DNA of 64,000 nt from a virus, in the IMG/VR virus record IMGVR_UViG_3300027659_000015, positions 1 to 64,000 of that record; one strand, given 5' to 3'. The translations under genes were made by a program, and so were the position numbers. The notes beneath the pieces are model-generated. The model worked only from the letters and a program-made list of their open reading frames with translations. It was not told the DNA's origin and did not search any database. Numbering within the stretch: position 1 is the stretch's first letter; the number at the start of each line of letters is the position of its first letter. Positions 1-6,887 of this stretch are shown here, piece after piece.

Positions 1-108
1 GATGATGATATTTGGCAGGCAATTAAAAATGCCAAGTCCTACAGGTTAGATTCAGGTACAGGACCTGATTACTGCACACCTCATGTGGTAAAGTTCTTTT
101 ATACCTAA
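1..108 (+). CDS. C-terminal end of a truncated gene, unknown function
   Basis: Frame 1 is open from the first base of the window to a TAA at 106-108 and encodes 35 residues ending HVVKFFYT. The 5' part lies outside the window, so neither length nor function can be given. The stop is followed at once by a sigma70-type promoter (117-145), so this gene closes the preceding transcription unit. Coding status rests only on the open frame and dense packing. Confidence 0.55.
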   Translation, partial: DDDIWQAIKNAKSYRLDSGTGPDYCTPHVVKFFYT

Positions 109-116
109 AAAAGTGC

Positions 117-145
117 TTGCCAATATTATGGTATTCATTTATAAT
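117..145 (+). promoter_or_regulatory. sigma70-type promoter, TTGCCA-N17-TATAAT
   Basis: The -35 TTGCCA is at 117-122 and the -10 TATAAT at 140-145, with a 17-nt spacer. It sits in an intergenic gap in front of the small gene at 219. It is one of six near-identical promoters in the window (others at 2239, 3837, 5658, 9853 and 14303) that share TTGCCA, the 17-nt spacing and a perfect TATAAT. Confidence 0.8.
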
Positions 146-218
146 ATCGGTGTAGCTGATGAATTATCTATTTTTATCCGATACCAGATAATTATTCGGA
201 TTCAATAAAGGTTAATAA

Positions 219-320
219 ATGCTGAGTAAAATACTTGCTAAAGAAGAAAAAAGAAAAACCATCATACACTATGTGGTAATTGTGTTGTTGGTATTGTTGT
301 TATTGAATCATTTGTTATGA
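219..320 (+). CDS. 33-residue single-pass membrane peptide
   Basis: This short ORF begins MLSKILAKEEKRK and continues into a run of V, L and I forming one transmembrane helix (about residues 17-32). AAAGG at 207-211 gives a ribosome binding site about 7 nt before the ATG. Its TGA overlaps the next ATG (ATGA, 317-320), the usual coupling in this genome. The lysine-rich N-terminus predicts a cytoplasmic N-terminus with the helix anchored in the inner membrane. Function is not recognised. Confidence 0.6.
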   Translation: MLSKILAKEEKRKTIIHYVVIVLLVLLLLNHLL

Positions 321-610
321 ACATAAAAATACCAAACACCAATCAGATACCACCGATTGATACATCGGCTATGAACAACCTTAGAAAAGTTAAGGCTGAA
401 CATTTGCACAGATTACACCAAGAAAAGGTAAATGAATTCTATAAGGTTAAGAAGCAAGACTTTGAAACTAATCGTTCTCATCTAAATGATTTTAATTATA
501 AGAAAGATATTGATGAGGTAAACAAATACCTAAATGTTAAAAGAAATGTGGAATATGGATTGTATCAATACTCCAAACATTTAGGTAAACATATTGATGT
601 GGTTGTATAA
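317..610 (+). CDS. hypothetical protein, 97 aa, highly charged
   Basis: A soluble, lysine-, asparagine- and tyrosine-rich protein with no signal peptide or membrane segment. Residues 20-75 (KVKAEHLHRLHQEKV and onward) look like amphipathic helix and could form a coiled coil. It is coupled by ATGA to the membrane peptide before it, and its stop overlaps the ATG of the DexA-like exonuclease. It therefore belongs to the operon fired from the promoter at 117. No family recognised. Confidence 0.7.
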   Translation: MNIKIPNTNQIPPIDTSAMNNLRKVKAEHLHRLHQEKVNEFYKVKKQDFETNRSHLNDFNYKKDIDEVNKYLNVKRNVEYGLYQYSKHLGKHIDVVV

Positions 611-1182
611 TGTTTATATTTGATGTTGAAACGCTAGGTAAAAGATCCAATTCGGTAATTCTATCGATGGCTGCCATTCATTTTGATCCTGACACTAAGC
701 CATCACCACAAGAATTGCGTGATGGTGCTTTCTTTGCCAAATTTAATGTAGTTGAGCAGATGAAAGAATATCGCCGTGAAGCGAATCAATCAACTATGGA
801 CTGGTGGAATAAACAATGCCGTAATGTCCGAGTTGCATCATTCTTACCAAACTTTATGGATTGTTCATTTATGGATGGTTACGAATCTATGCGTAATTGG
901 GTAGATTCAAAGAATGATACCAAGTGTTGGGTATGGGCTCGAGGTAATCTTGACCAATTGGTAATGGATGACATTGAAGAACAATTAGGATTAGAACCAA
1001 TATGGCCATATGCCAGATGGCGTGACGTAAGAACTGCTGTGGATTTTCTATACAATACAACCAGTGGTTATACTGATGTAGATTATCCAGGTTTTAATTC
1101 AAAGAATGATATCACTAAACATAATCCAATTGATGATTGTGTATTGGATGCAATGCAACTTATGTATGGAGTTAAACGATGA
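610..1182 (+). CDS. dexA: DexA-like 3'-5' exonuclease (DEDD superfamily)
   Basis: A 190-residue protein starting MFIFDVETLG. The D5-x-E7 pair is the exo I motif of DEDD exonucleases. The following block (SVILSMAAIHFDPD, then a Phe-rich segment and STMDWWNKQ around residues 61-69) matches the layout of T4 DexA and related phage RNase T-like enzymes, where S/T-x-x-W-W follows the second strand. The C-terminal HNPIDDCVLDAMQ (about residues 171-183) supplies a late acidic motif. Family knowledge: DexA degrades ssDNA 3'-5' and may help DNA breakdown or nucleotide salvage. Assignment to DexA rather than another DEDD exonuclease is inferred. Confidence 0.75.
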   Translation: MFIFDVETLGKRSNSVILSMAAIHFDPDTKPSPQELRDGAFFAKFNVVEQMKEYRREANQSTMDWWNKQCRNVRVASFLPNFMDCSFMDGYESMRNWVDSKNDTKCWVWARGNLDQLVMDDIEEQLGLEPIWPYARWRDVRTAVDFLYNTTSGYTDVDYPGFNSKNDITKHNPIDDCVLDAMQLMYGVKR

Positions 1183-1409
1183 ATGAACGAATTAAAGAAC
1201 TTGCTGAACAGGCTGGCTTCGATGATAGAGGCAGTAATCATACTGCTTATATGAATTTTGACCACGAAAAGTTCGCCGAGTTGATTGTGTTGGAGTGTAT
1301 GCATGAATGCCTGCGTATGCAATTGGGTAATCAGTATACACCAGAAGAACTGTTGTTTCAAACTAAGTATCGTAAGATTATCAAAGAACATTTTGGAGTT
1401 GAGGAATAA
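1179..1409 (+). CDS. small MNERIKELA-family protein, copy 1
   Basis: A 76-residue protein and the first of three tandem paralogues (others at 1769 and 1973). They share an N-terminal MNE(R/Q)IK(E/Q)L block, a central (K/R)FAE/TE-L-(I/V)-x-x-EC block and a C-terminal IIKEHFGVEE-type tail. The start overlaps the exonuclease stop by ATGA. Such short helical proteins are common in T4-like genomes; their function is unknown. Confidence 0.75.
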   Translation: MNERIKELAEQAGFDDRGSNHTAYMNFDHEKFAELIVLECMHECLRMQLGNQYTPEELLFQTKYRKIIKEHFGVEE

Positions 1410-1412
1410 ATA
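1405..1412 (+). promoter_or_regulatory. possible late promoter element AATAAATA
   Basis: AATAAATA spans the stop of the preceding gene, 40 nt before the ATG at 1452, and resembles the T4 late element TATAAATA. A separate ribosome binding site (AAGGGAG, about 1438-1444) lies between it and the gene. One of a recurrent set; on its own a weak call. Confidence 0.4.
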
Positions 1413-1451
1413 TAGAAGTGTTAACATAACATATAAACAAGGGAGAACGCT

Positions 1452-1772
1452 ATGAAAACATTTATAAACTATATCAAATCGGAAGGTGTGGAGGAGTCCT
1501 CATTAGATGAAGAATTCAATCCAGAAATTGCCAAGATGGCGCATGATGATGGTCATGTCAAGGGAGTAAGCCTTGCTGACGGTGCCACGCTGAAACGAGC
1601 AACAGCAATTAACCACTGGCACAACCAACACGGTGGTATGTATAAAAAACACTTTGCTAAAGGTTTCAAAGCAGGTCGAAAGAATAAAATCGACCACGCT
1701 AATAAACATTACAATCTCAATTTGAAGTTGCACAAAGACGGCAGCATTATACGCAGTGAAGAAGAGAAATGA
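1452..1772 (+). CDS. hypothetical protein, 106 aa, His/Lys-rich
   Basis: A basic protein beginning MKTFINYIKSEGVEESSLDEEF, a short acidic N-terminal stretch followed by a His- and Lys-rich body (DDGHVKGVSLADG, NHWHNQHGGMYKKH, FKAGRKNKIDHANKHYNLN). This N-terminal type, MKTF followed by an acidic patch, resembles the removable N-terminal peptides of some T4-like proteins, but that is only an impression. A clear AAGGGAG ribosome binding site precedes the start. The positive charge suggests nucleic-acid binding. Function unknown. Confidence 0.7.
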   Translation: MKTFINYIKSEGVEESSLDEEFNPEIAKMAHDDGHVKGVSLADGATLKRATAINHWHNQHGGMYKKHFAKGFKAGRKNKIDHANKHYNLNLKLHKDGSIIRSEEEK

Positions 1773-1969
1773 ACGAACAAATTAAACAACTTTGGGAAGA
1801 GGCTGCTAAAACAACTCAAAGTGATTCTTGGGAAGAGCAGACAAAGTTTATGGAACGGTTCGCCGATTCAATTGTATGGGAATGTATGAAAATCTGTGAA
1901 GATGTTATGAAAAAAGATAATTCTGCGCTTGGCTGTTGGAGTGAAATCAAAAGAACATTTCGGAGTTGA
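1769..1969 (+). CDS. MNERIKELA-family protein, copy 2, frameshifted C-terminus
   Basis: Begins MNEQIKQLWEEA and carries the central family block (RFADSIVWECMKICEDV), then ends CWSEIKRTFRS. The sister at 1179 reads ATC AAA GAA CAT at this point, whereas here the A-run at 1949-1952 has four As instead of three. In the +1 frame the DNA still encodes KEHFGVEE, followed by a TGA that overlaps the next ATG (1973) exactly as elsewhere in the operon. A single-base insertion has therefore replaced the conserved tail. The truncated protein may still fold; a sequencing error or ribosomal frameshifting cannot be excluded. Confidence 0.65.
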   Translation: MNEQIKQLWEEAAKTTQSDSWEEQTKFMERFADSIVWECMKICEDVMKKDNSALGCWSEIKRTFRS

Positions 1970-1972
1970 AGA

Positions 1973-2230
1973 ATGAACGAGCGAATTAAAGAATTGGCTC
2001 TACAATGTGGTGCATGGCACCAAGTGTATGATAACAAACGATTTATGATTAATGGTAAATTTGATGTAGAAAAATTCACCGAGTTGGTTATCAAGGAATG
2101 TATTGAGGTTGTAAAACCTACGCAACACCATGAGGCATGGGCACCAAGTTATCTCGGTGGTGTGGATGGATTGGAACTGTTAGATGGTAAAATTAAAATT
2201 ATCAAAACACATTTCGGAATTGAGAACTAA
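1973..2230 (+). CDS. MNERIKELA-family protein, copy 3
   Basis: An 85-residue paralogue of the proteins at 1179 and 1769. It starts MNERIKELALQCGAWHQVY, has the central block KFTELVIKECIEVV and ends KIIKTHFGIEN. It is the longest copy, with an insertion (THQHHEAWAPS-like, about residues 50-70) before the C-terminal tail. The next promoter (2239-2267) starts just after its stop, so it ends the operon. Function unknown. Confidence 0.75.
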   Translation: MNERIKELALQCGAWHQVYDNKRFMINGKFDVEKFTELVIKECIEVVKPTQHHEAWAPSYLGGVDGLELLDGKIKIIKTHFGIEN

Positions 2231-2238
2231 AGTGATAC

Positions 2239-2267
2239 TTGCCAACCACTCTAGGATATGTTATAAT
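2239..2267 (+). promoter_or_regulatory. sigma70-type promoter, TTGCCA-N17-TATAAT
   Basis: TTGCCA at 2239-2244 and TATAAT at 2262-2267 with a 17-nt spacer, intergenic, ahead of the gene at 2295. A GAAAGGA ribosome binding site lies between promoter and start codon. Confidence 0.85.
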
Positions 2268-2294
2268 TGACATACAAATGAAAGGAATTTTGTT

Positions 2295-2675
2295 ATGATG
2301 CCAGCAGGCAAATACTATGTCGGTGACTTATGTTATGTAATGACCGATGAAGAATGGGACGAAGTGTGTGGTTTACTATTTGAAGGCAGAAGTGACCATG
2401 GATGTAATGAAGGTGAATTCACATTGAAAGATGGTCGCCGATTTGCTAGTTATCATACAGCATATGGTGATGGTCGATATGAATCAAATATGTGGACTGA
2501 CCATTCAGTTGATTCTGGTGGTATTGGTTGTATTAGATTAGAAGATATCCGTAGAGGTGATACCTTTGATGATATTAAAACCTTTGGTGCTGTTATGAAT
2601 TTCCCAGTTGATTTTGTAACAGGTAAAGAAGATGGTGTGATACAGTTTGACCGTGTGTTGATTGATACTAATTAA
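2295..2675 (+). CDS. hypothetical protein, 126 aa
   Basis: First gene after the promoter at 2239, with GAAAGGA upstream; either of two adjacent ATGs could be used. The protein is acidic, with a KYYVGDLCYVM opening and a Gly/Tyr-rich middle (YHTAYGDGRYESNMW) that suggests a compact beta-rich domain. Cysteines at the CYV, VCG, GCN and GCI positions are scattered rather than in a zinc-finger spacing. Proteins with this GKYYVGDLCYV start are common as unknowns in phage genomes. No function assigned. Confidence 0.75.
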   Translation: MMPAGKYYVGDLCYVMTDEEWDEVCGLLFEGRSDHGCNEGEFTLKDGRRFASYHTAYGDGRYESNMWTDHSVDSGGIGCIRLEDIRRGDTFDDIKTFGAVMNFPVDFVTGKEDGVIQFDRVLIDTN

Positions 2676-2684
2676 GGATATATT

Positions 2685-3818
2685 ATGAGTTTAAATAAAA
2701 ATCAAGTCGCTTTTGTTAAAGCAGCAGAGCGTTTGTATGGTGTAGGTTCAGTATTGACCCGTGATAACATTCAGCATGTTGCACGTGAAGAAGATATGTC
2801 CTTTCCATTTTGGTTTGTAACCAAATCTGAATATCGTTCAGGTCGTGGCCAATACCAATTACCTGATATTGGCACCAAGCCAGTAGTTAAACAAGATGAG
2901 CCTGAATTAGAAATGGCCTTATCTGCACAAGTCCTGTCCTTCAAACAACCAAAGTTGATTGATGATTCAGATGTTTCAATACCTACAAAATATCCTGATT
3001 ATGTACCATTTGGCTTTTTTAAAGACCTTAGCAATATTATTAAGTCTACTCAATTTTATCCTGTTTTTATCACAGGTCTATCTGGTAACGGGAAAACCCT
3101 CATGGTTGAGCAAGTGTGTGCTGAGCTTAAGCGGGAATGTATCCGTGTCAATGTGTCTATCGAAACGGACGAAAGTGATTTACTTGGCGGTCCTACTCTT
3201 GTCAATGGTAATGTGGTTAACCGTGATGGTCCTGTTATTACTGCAATGAAGCGTGGTGCCGTTCTATTGATTGACGAAGTTGACCGTGGTTCAAACAAAC
3301 TAATGTGTTTACAAGGTATCTTAGAAGGCAAACCATATTTCAATAAGAAGAATGGCGAGTTGGTTCATCCAAAGAATGGCTTCAATGTGGTTGCAACTGC
3401 AAACACTAAAGGCAAAGGTTCAGAAGAAGGTCGTTATCTATCACAAATCCTTGATGATGCTTTCTTAGAAAGATTCCCAATTACTGTTGAACAGGAATAT
3501 CCTGATGCCAAGACAGAGAAAAAGATTCTTACACCATTGATTGCCGATGCTGAGTTTGTTGAGAATTTATGCCAATGGGCTGATGTGGTTCGTAAATCAT
3601 TCGAGCAAGGTGCTGTTGATGAGATTATCTCTACACGCCGTTTGGTACACATTGCACAGGCATTCAAACTGTTTGGTGATAAGATGAAGGCGATTGAGCT
3701 TTGTGTGTCTCGCTTTGATACTGAGACCAAGACAGCATTCTTGGATTTGTATTCTAAAGTGGATGGTAAAGTGGAAGCACCACAACAAGCACCAGCAACA
3801 ACGGATGACCCGTTCTAA
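2685..3818 (+). CDS. MoxR/CobS-like AAA+ ATPase
   Basis: A 377-residue protein with Walker A GLSGNGKT (residues 131-138), Walker B VLLIDE (193-198) followed by VDRGSN, and a sensor-1 segment NVVATANTKGKG. The arginine-rich ERFPITVEQEYP region fits the second region of homology of MoxR/CobS-type ATPases. The N-terminal ~100 residues are a separate, probably substrate-binding, domain. Family knowledge: these ATPases remodel protein partners, often together with a VWA-domain protein; CobS inserts cobalt. Many T4-like phages carry a CobS-like protein of unknown target. No VWA partner is seen nearby. Confidence 0.85.
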   Translation: MSLNKNQVAFVKAAERLYGVGSVLTRDNIQHVAREEDMSFPFWFVTKSEYRSGRGQYQLPDIGTKPVVKQDEPELEMALSAQVLSFKQPKLIDDSDVSIPTKYPDYVPFGFFKDLSNIIKSTQFYPVFITGLSGNGKTLMVEQVCAELKRECIRVNVSIETDESDLLGGPTLVNGNVVNRDGPVITAMKRGAVLLIDEVDRGSNKLMCLQGILEGKPYFNKKNGELVHPKNGFNVVATANTKGKGSEEGRYLSQILDDAFLERFPITVEQEYPDAKTEKKILTPLIADAEFVENLCQWADVVRKSFEQGAVDEIISTRRLVHIAQAFKLFGDKMKAIELCVSRFDTETKTAFLDLYSKVDGKVEAPQQAPATTDDPF

Positions 3819-3836
3819 AATCCTACACAGGTATGG

Positions 3837-3865
3837 TTGCCAACATGCCATATTTGTGTTATAAT
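3837..3865 (+). promoter_or_regulatory. sigma70-type promoter, TTGCCA-N17-TATAAT
   Basis: TTGCCA at 3837-3842, 17-nt spacer, TATAAT at 3860-3865, in the gap between the AAA+ ATPase and the gene at 3909. It likely drives the run of small genes up to about 5632. Confidence 0.85.
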
Positions 3866-3908
3866 CCATATGTTGGTATCTTATTATTAAATTTTGAAAG
3901 GACATTAT

Positions 3909-4235
3909 ATGTCAAACACAGTTCGTAAAGGCAAACCAAATCGCCATGAGAAAATCACAGTAACCTTGCTTTCAGGCAAACCAGTATCTCCAGATGAAAT
4001 CAAATCTGTATTTGCTGGCACAGACCAAGAATCGGTTCTGTATCGCCTCTCAACAAACATTTACAATATCCGTAAAGACGGTGGTATTGTGAAAGTTCTC
4101 AAAGAAGGTCGTAAGGTCAAAGCATATCAATTGGTTAACCACACCGAGTTTGATGCTAACGGCCGTTATGTTGGCAAGCAAACTGTTTCTACCAATGAAA
4201 CAACTGTTGCTCCTACAGAAACAGTAACGGCATAA
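3909..4235 (+). CDS. hypothetical protein, 108 aa, possible winged-helix-like
   Basis: The start is set at the ATG at 3909 because GAAAGGA (3896-3902) is a well-placed ribosome binding site; a TTG 15 nt upstream lies inside that site and was rejected. The protein is basic at the N-terminus (MSNTVRKGKPNRHEK) with a central region alternating helix and strand (SVLYRLSTNIYNIRKDGGIVKVLKEGRKVKAYQL cut here into two parts by a turn). That looks like a helix-turn-helix plus wing. The tail is Thr-rich. First gene of its operon, so a regulator is possible, but this is inference only. Confidence 0.7.
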   Translation: MSNTVRKGKPNRHEKITVTLLSGKPVSPDEIKSVFAGTDQESVLYRLSTNIYNIRKDGGIVKVLKEGRKVKAYQLVNHTEFDANGRYVGKQTVSTNETTVAPTETVTA

Positions 4236-4236
4236 T

Positions 4237-4437
4237 ATGGAAAAGATTGCACCAATTGTAGGTTTACTCGGCATTGTTATTCTACTTAGCTTCTTGTTAA
4301 GTTGGCCAGTAATGATTCTTTGGAATAGTTGCTTAGTTGGTGCTGTTACAGGCATTAATCAAATTGAATGGATGCAGGCATGGGGTATTAACCTATTGAC
4401 TGGTTTTTTATTCAAGAATAATGTAAGTACCAAATGA
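4237..4437 (+). CDS. small membrane protein, 66 aa
   Basis: Starts one base after the preceding stop. A long hydrophobic segment (about residues 5-28, GLLGIVILLSFLLSWPVMIL) forms one transmembrane helix; a second, weaker hydrophobic stretch follows around residues 33-62. It couples to the next gene by ATGA overlap. No family recognised. Confidence 0.65.
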   Translation: MEKIAPIVGLLGIVILLSFLLSWPVMILWNSCLVGAVTGINQIEWMQAWGINLLTGFLFKNNVSTK

Positions 4438-4655
4438 ATGATTTTGACCGTGACAACCTTGAATTCTTCCTACATGGAGATGAGAAAGAATTTGAGGAAT
4501 GGATGGAACAGGCATCATCTGAAGATTTAGATTATGCACTTAAATTGATTCGTATTGCAAAAGCAGAAGTGCTTCAGCAACACTATGATTTTATTGATAC
4601 TGTTCCATTTCTGGATGATGCCAAAAAACTTTTGAAACAATTTACTAAGAGATGA
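4434..4655 (+). CDS. small acidic protein, 73 aa
   Basis: Soluble and helical with an acidic N-terminal half (NDFDRDNLEFFLHGDEKEFEEW within residues 2-23) and a heptad-like second half (LDYALKLIRIAKAEVLQQH). The start overlaps the upstream stop, and its own stop overlaps the lipoprotein start. Small phage proteins of this kind often bind host enzymes, but nothing in the sequence says which. Function unknown. Confidence 0.7.
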   Translation: MNDFDRDNLEFFLHGDEKEFEEWMEQASSEDLDYALKLIRIAKAEVLQQHYDFIDTVPFLDDAKKLLKQFTKR

Positions 4656-4888
4656 TTATGAGAGTAGTATATTTAATTTTACCATTGGTTGTATTGACTG
4701 CCTGTGGTTCTAATAACCTTAAAGGTTATGATGGTCCTAAAGCCATGGAACGCCAAGAAGTTGTGCATGCAGCTCGTGAGTGTATAAATGGCAAAATGAA
4801 ACCAGAAGTTGAATATCTATCACAGAAAACATCTTTTGGTTTGGTTTCAATACCAATCAATGTTCATTGCAATCCATATGTGAGGTAA
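4652..4888 (+). CDS. predicted lipoprotein, 78 aa
   Basis: The N-terminus MIMRVVYLILPLVVLTAC is a short basic-hydrophobic signal ending in a lipobox (L-T-A-C, Cys18), predicting signal peptidase II cleavage and lipid anchoring in the envelope. About 60 residues with two further Cys remain after cleavage. Phage lipoproteins of this size can be outer-membrane spanins (Rz1-like) or superinfection-exclusion factors. There is no proline-rich Rz1 character and no embedded reading frame, so a spanin role is not favoured. The start overlaps the upstream stop (ATGA); an ATG 6 nt downstream is an alternative. Confidence 0.75.
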   Translation: MIMRVVYLILPLVVLTACGSNNLKGYDGPKAMERQEVVHAARECINGKMKPEVEYLSQKTSFGLVSIPINVHCNPYVR

Positions 4889-4890
4889 TT

Positions 4891-5265
4891 ATGAGTCCAG
4901 CTATGTCCGCTTTAGATAGTATTGGTGTAACACACACAATGCTTTTACTTGGTGTTTTGTTTGTTATTGTTGCAGTCATTCTCGGTATGTATTGGCATAT
5001 TATTGTGCCAGGTGCTGTTATGATTACAGTAGCAATGTTATTCATTCCACCAATTACAACAGCATCAAATCAACCAGTTAAGACTGAAGTTGTTGATGAA
5101 GATAAATTGGCATTCATGGAAGATTGTAAACTCGTAGCAGAGTATACCGATTCTGAATGCACAAAATTATGGATTGAACGCCAAATAGCTGAAAAGGAAT
5201 TGGCTGACGAACCTAAGTTTACGGATGTAAGTTATAAACAAGTCCGTCATGTTAAATATCACTAA
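4891..5265 (+). CDS. inner-membrane protein, 124 aa, two TM helices
   Basis: The ATG at 4891 is preferred because GAGG lies 8-10 nt before it and it follows the lipoprotein stop directly. Two hydrophobic segments (about residues 16-36, MLLLGVLFVIVAVILGMYW, and 38-55, HIIVPGAVMITVAMLFI) are followed by a soluble acidic C-terminal domain of about 65 residues with two Cys. The hairpin topology puts both termini on the same side. It sits with other envelope genes; function unknown. Confidence 0.7.
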   Translation: MSPAMSALDSIGVTHTMLLLGVLFVIVAVILGMYWHIIVPGAVMITVAMLFIPPITTASNQPVKTEVVDEDKLAFMEDCKLVAEYTDSECTKLWIERQIAEKELADEPKFTDVSYKQVRHVKYH

Positions 5266-5284
5266 TAAGTTATAAAGGTAAATT

Positions 5285-5632
5285 ATGATGTTAAAGTTAT
5301 ATCGTGGGTTGGTTGATATCTTTATCAAGCAATCATTAGTTCAGGAACAAGAATTTGTGAAGCACGTGCGTAGTGATACGCCTGCTGTTGCTGAAGAAGG
5401 CACAATTGGCACTAGAGGATTCTGGAATCTAATGCTTGAGATTGTATTTGTATTGTTTACTAAAACTGTATTCTTGTTTGGTTTGATTACTGTTGGACTA
5501 TTGGCAATCATTTCATTTCCTTTGTATGGAATATGGCAAGGTGTTATGATGATGATTAACCATCGTGCATCATTTGAACCTGTTATGTTGGAAGAACCAG
5601 CCAAACAAGAACCTAAATTAGATAAAAAGTAA
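5285..5632 (+). CDS. membrane protein, 115 aa
   Basis: AAAGG lies before the paired ATGs at 5285 and 5288. After about 45 soluble residues comes a long hydrophobic region (FWNLMLEIVFVLF, KTVFLFGLITVGLLAIISF, about residues 43-80) that could cross the membrane once or twice, then a short charged tail ending EPKLDKK. Last gene before the next promoter. No family recognised. Confidence 0.7.
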   Translation: MMLKLYRGLVDIFIKQSLVQEQEFVKHVRSDTPAVAEEGTIGTRGFWNLMLEIVFVLFTKTVFLFGLITVGLLAIISFPLYGIWQGVMMMINHRASFEPVMLEEPAKQEPKLDKK

Positions 5633-5657
5633 TCGTTGTATAAAAACAACAAACCAC

Positions 5658-5686
5658 TTGCCATATATACCCGTTTGTGATATAAT
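5658..5686 (+). promoter_or_regulatory. sigma70-type promoter giving a predicted leaderless transcript
   Basis: TTGCCA at 5658-5663, 17-nt spacer, TATAAT at 5681-5686. The ATG of the phosphoesterase is at 5693, only 7 nt after the -10, where transcription would normally begin. There is no Shine-Dalgarno sequence between, so the message should be leaderless or nearly so. Confidence 0.85.
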
Positions 5687-5692
5687 ACTACT

Positions 5693-6577
5693 ATGAAAAT
5701 CGCTCTCTGCTCTGACCTACACCTTGAATTTGGCCCCATCTCTCTACAAAATACAGAGAATGCCGAAGTGTTAATCCTGTCCGGTGATATTCTTGTTGCT
5801 GTCGATTTGAATGAACTTGGTGATGCTAATGGTATTATGGTGAACGGTCGTAATAAGTCTGAAATGTATCATAAATTCTTTCAAGAATGTTCTGAGCGTT
5901 TCCCTAATGTTATCTACATTATGGGTAACCATGAATACTATCATGGTGACTTTGCTACAGCTTTAGATATCATCCGTGAACGCCTGAGTTATCTGGAAAA
6001 TGTTTTTATCATGGAACGCCAGACCATGGTCATTGAAGATGTTACCTTTATTGCAGGTACATTGTGGACCGATATGAATAAGGAAGACCCACAAACATTG
6101 TTTGGTATCAAAGGTTACATGAATGATTATCGTATCATCAAAGATAGCCGTACCAATACAGAAACAGAAATCTGGATGTTTAATGAAAACAATGAACCAT
6201 ATACAGGTAAACAAAAATTGCCAAGTAAGTGGTCACCAGAAGCATCGGTTGTTGAACACAAACTAATGTTGGATACAATCAAGGCAACTGTTGAGTCTAA
6301 TGCCAGCAATAAATATGTTGTCATTGGTCATCATGCTCCGAGTAAACTAAGTACCAAACCAAAATATCAAAAAGATGTTATGGTAAACGGTGCTTACAGT
6401 TCTGAGTTGTCGGAATTTATTCTGGATCATCCACAGATTAAAGTATGGACACACGGACACACACATGAAGTGTTTGATTACATGATTGGTGGTACTCGTA
6501 TTCTATGTAATCCAAGAGGTTATGATGCGTATGAAGACCGTGCGGATCAATTTGAGTTATGTTTTTTTGAGGTGTAA
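5693..6577 (+). CDS. calcineurin-like metallophosphoesterase
   Basis: A 294-residue protein with the full metallophosphoesterase signature: D8-x-H10 (SDLHLEF), G-D32 (LILSGDIL), G-N79-H80-E (MGNHEYY), G-H213-H214 (IGHHAPS) and G-H256-x-H258 (THGHTHE). These residues bind the two metal ions of the active site. Family knowledge: such enzymes hydrolyse phosphomonoesters or diesters; several phages carry related enzymes (including 2',3'-cyclic phosphodiesterases), but the substrate cannot be told from sequence. Intact, full length and no signal peptide, so cytoplasmic. Confidence 0.9.
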   Translation: MKIALCSDLHLEFGPISLQNTENAEVLILSGDILVAVDLNELGDANGIMVNGRNKSEMYHKFFQECSERFPNVIYIMGNHEYYHGDFATALDIIRERLSYLENVFIMERQTMVIEDVTFIAGTLWTDMNKEDPQTLFGIKGYMNDYRIIKDSRTNTETEIWMFNENNEPYTGKQKLPSKWSPEASVVEHKLMLDTIKATVESNASNKYVVIGHHAPSKLSTKPKYQKDVMVNGAYSSELSEFILDHPQIKVWTHGHTHEVFDYMIGGTRILCNPRGYDAYEDRADQFELCFFEV

Positions 6578-6578
6578 T

Positions 6579-6887
6579 ATGGAAAAGAAATTATTTGTTG
6601 TTGATGTTGTCTCTTCATTTCGCATGCGTTATGTTGTAGAAGCTAAAGAAGAATCTCATGCACTTGATGAGGTTGTATGCCGTGAAAGTGAAACTGAATT
6701 CAAAGAGTTTTCACAGGAACACCTTGGCACACACATCTTTGATTCCCGTGAGATTTCATTAGAACAATACCATGAGTTGTTTTTGAGAGATAATGATTAT
6801 CTTTCAAAGTGGTCGAAAGAACAACAACGAGTTTATATTAACAAAATAGAATATACTAAAGATGAAGAAAATTCTAATAACGGGTAG
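6579..6887 (+). CDS. hypothetical protein, 102 aa
   Basis: An in-frame upstream start exists inside the phosphoesterase, but the ATG at 6579 has GAGG just before it and follows the preceding stop directly, so it is preferred. The protein starts MEKKLFVVDVVSSFRMRYVVEAKEE, a beta-alpha-like opening, followed by an acidic helical body. The C-terminus overlaps the epimerase start by 26 nt in another frame. No family recognised. Confidence 0.7.
   Translation: MEKKLFVVDVVSSFRMRYVVEAKEESHALDEVVCRESETEFKEFSQEHLGTHIFDSREISLEQYHELFLRDNDYLSKWSKEQQRVYINKIEYTKDEENSNNG

Noticed and set aside
3894-3908. TTG start giving five extra residues
   Set aside because: The TTG lies in the Shine-Dalgarno region GAAAGGA; the ATG at 3909 is well placed.
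5635-5650. Terminator hairpin GTTGT/ACAAC before the phosphoesterase promoter
   Set aside because: The stem is only 5 bp, AT-rich and has no T-tract.
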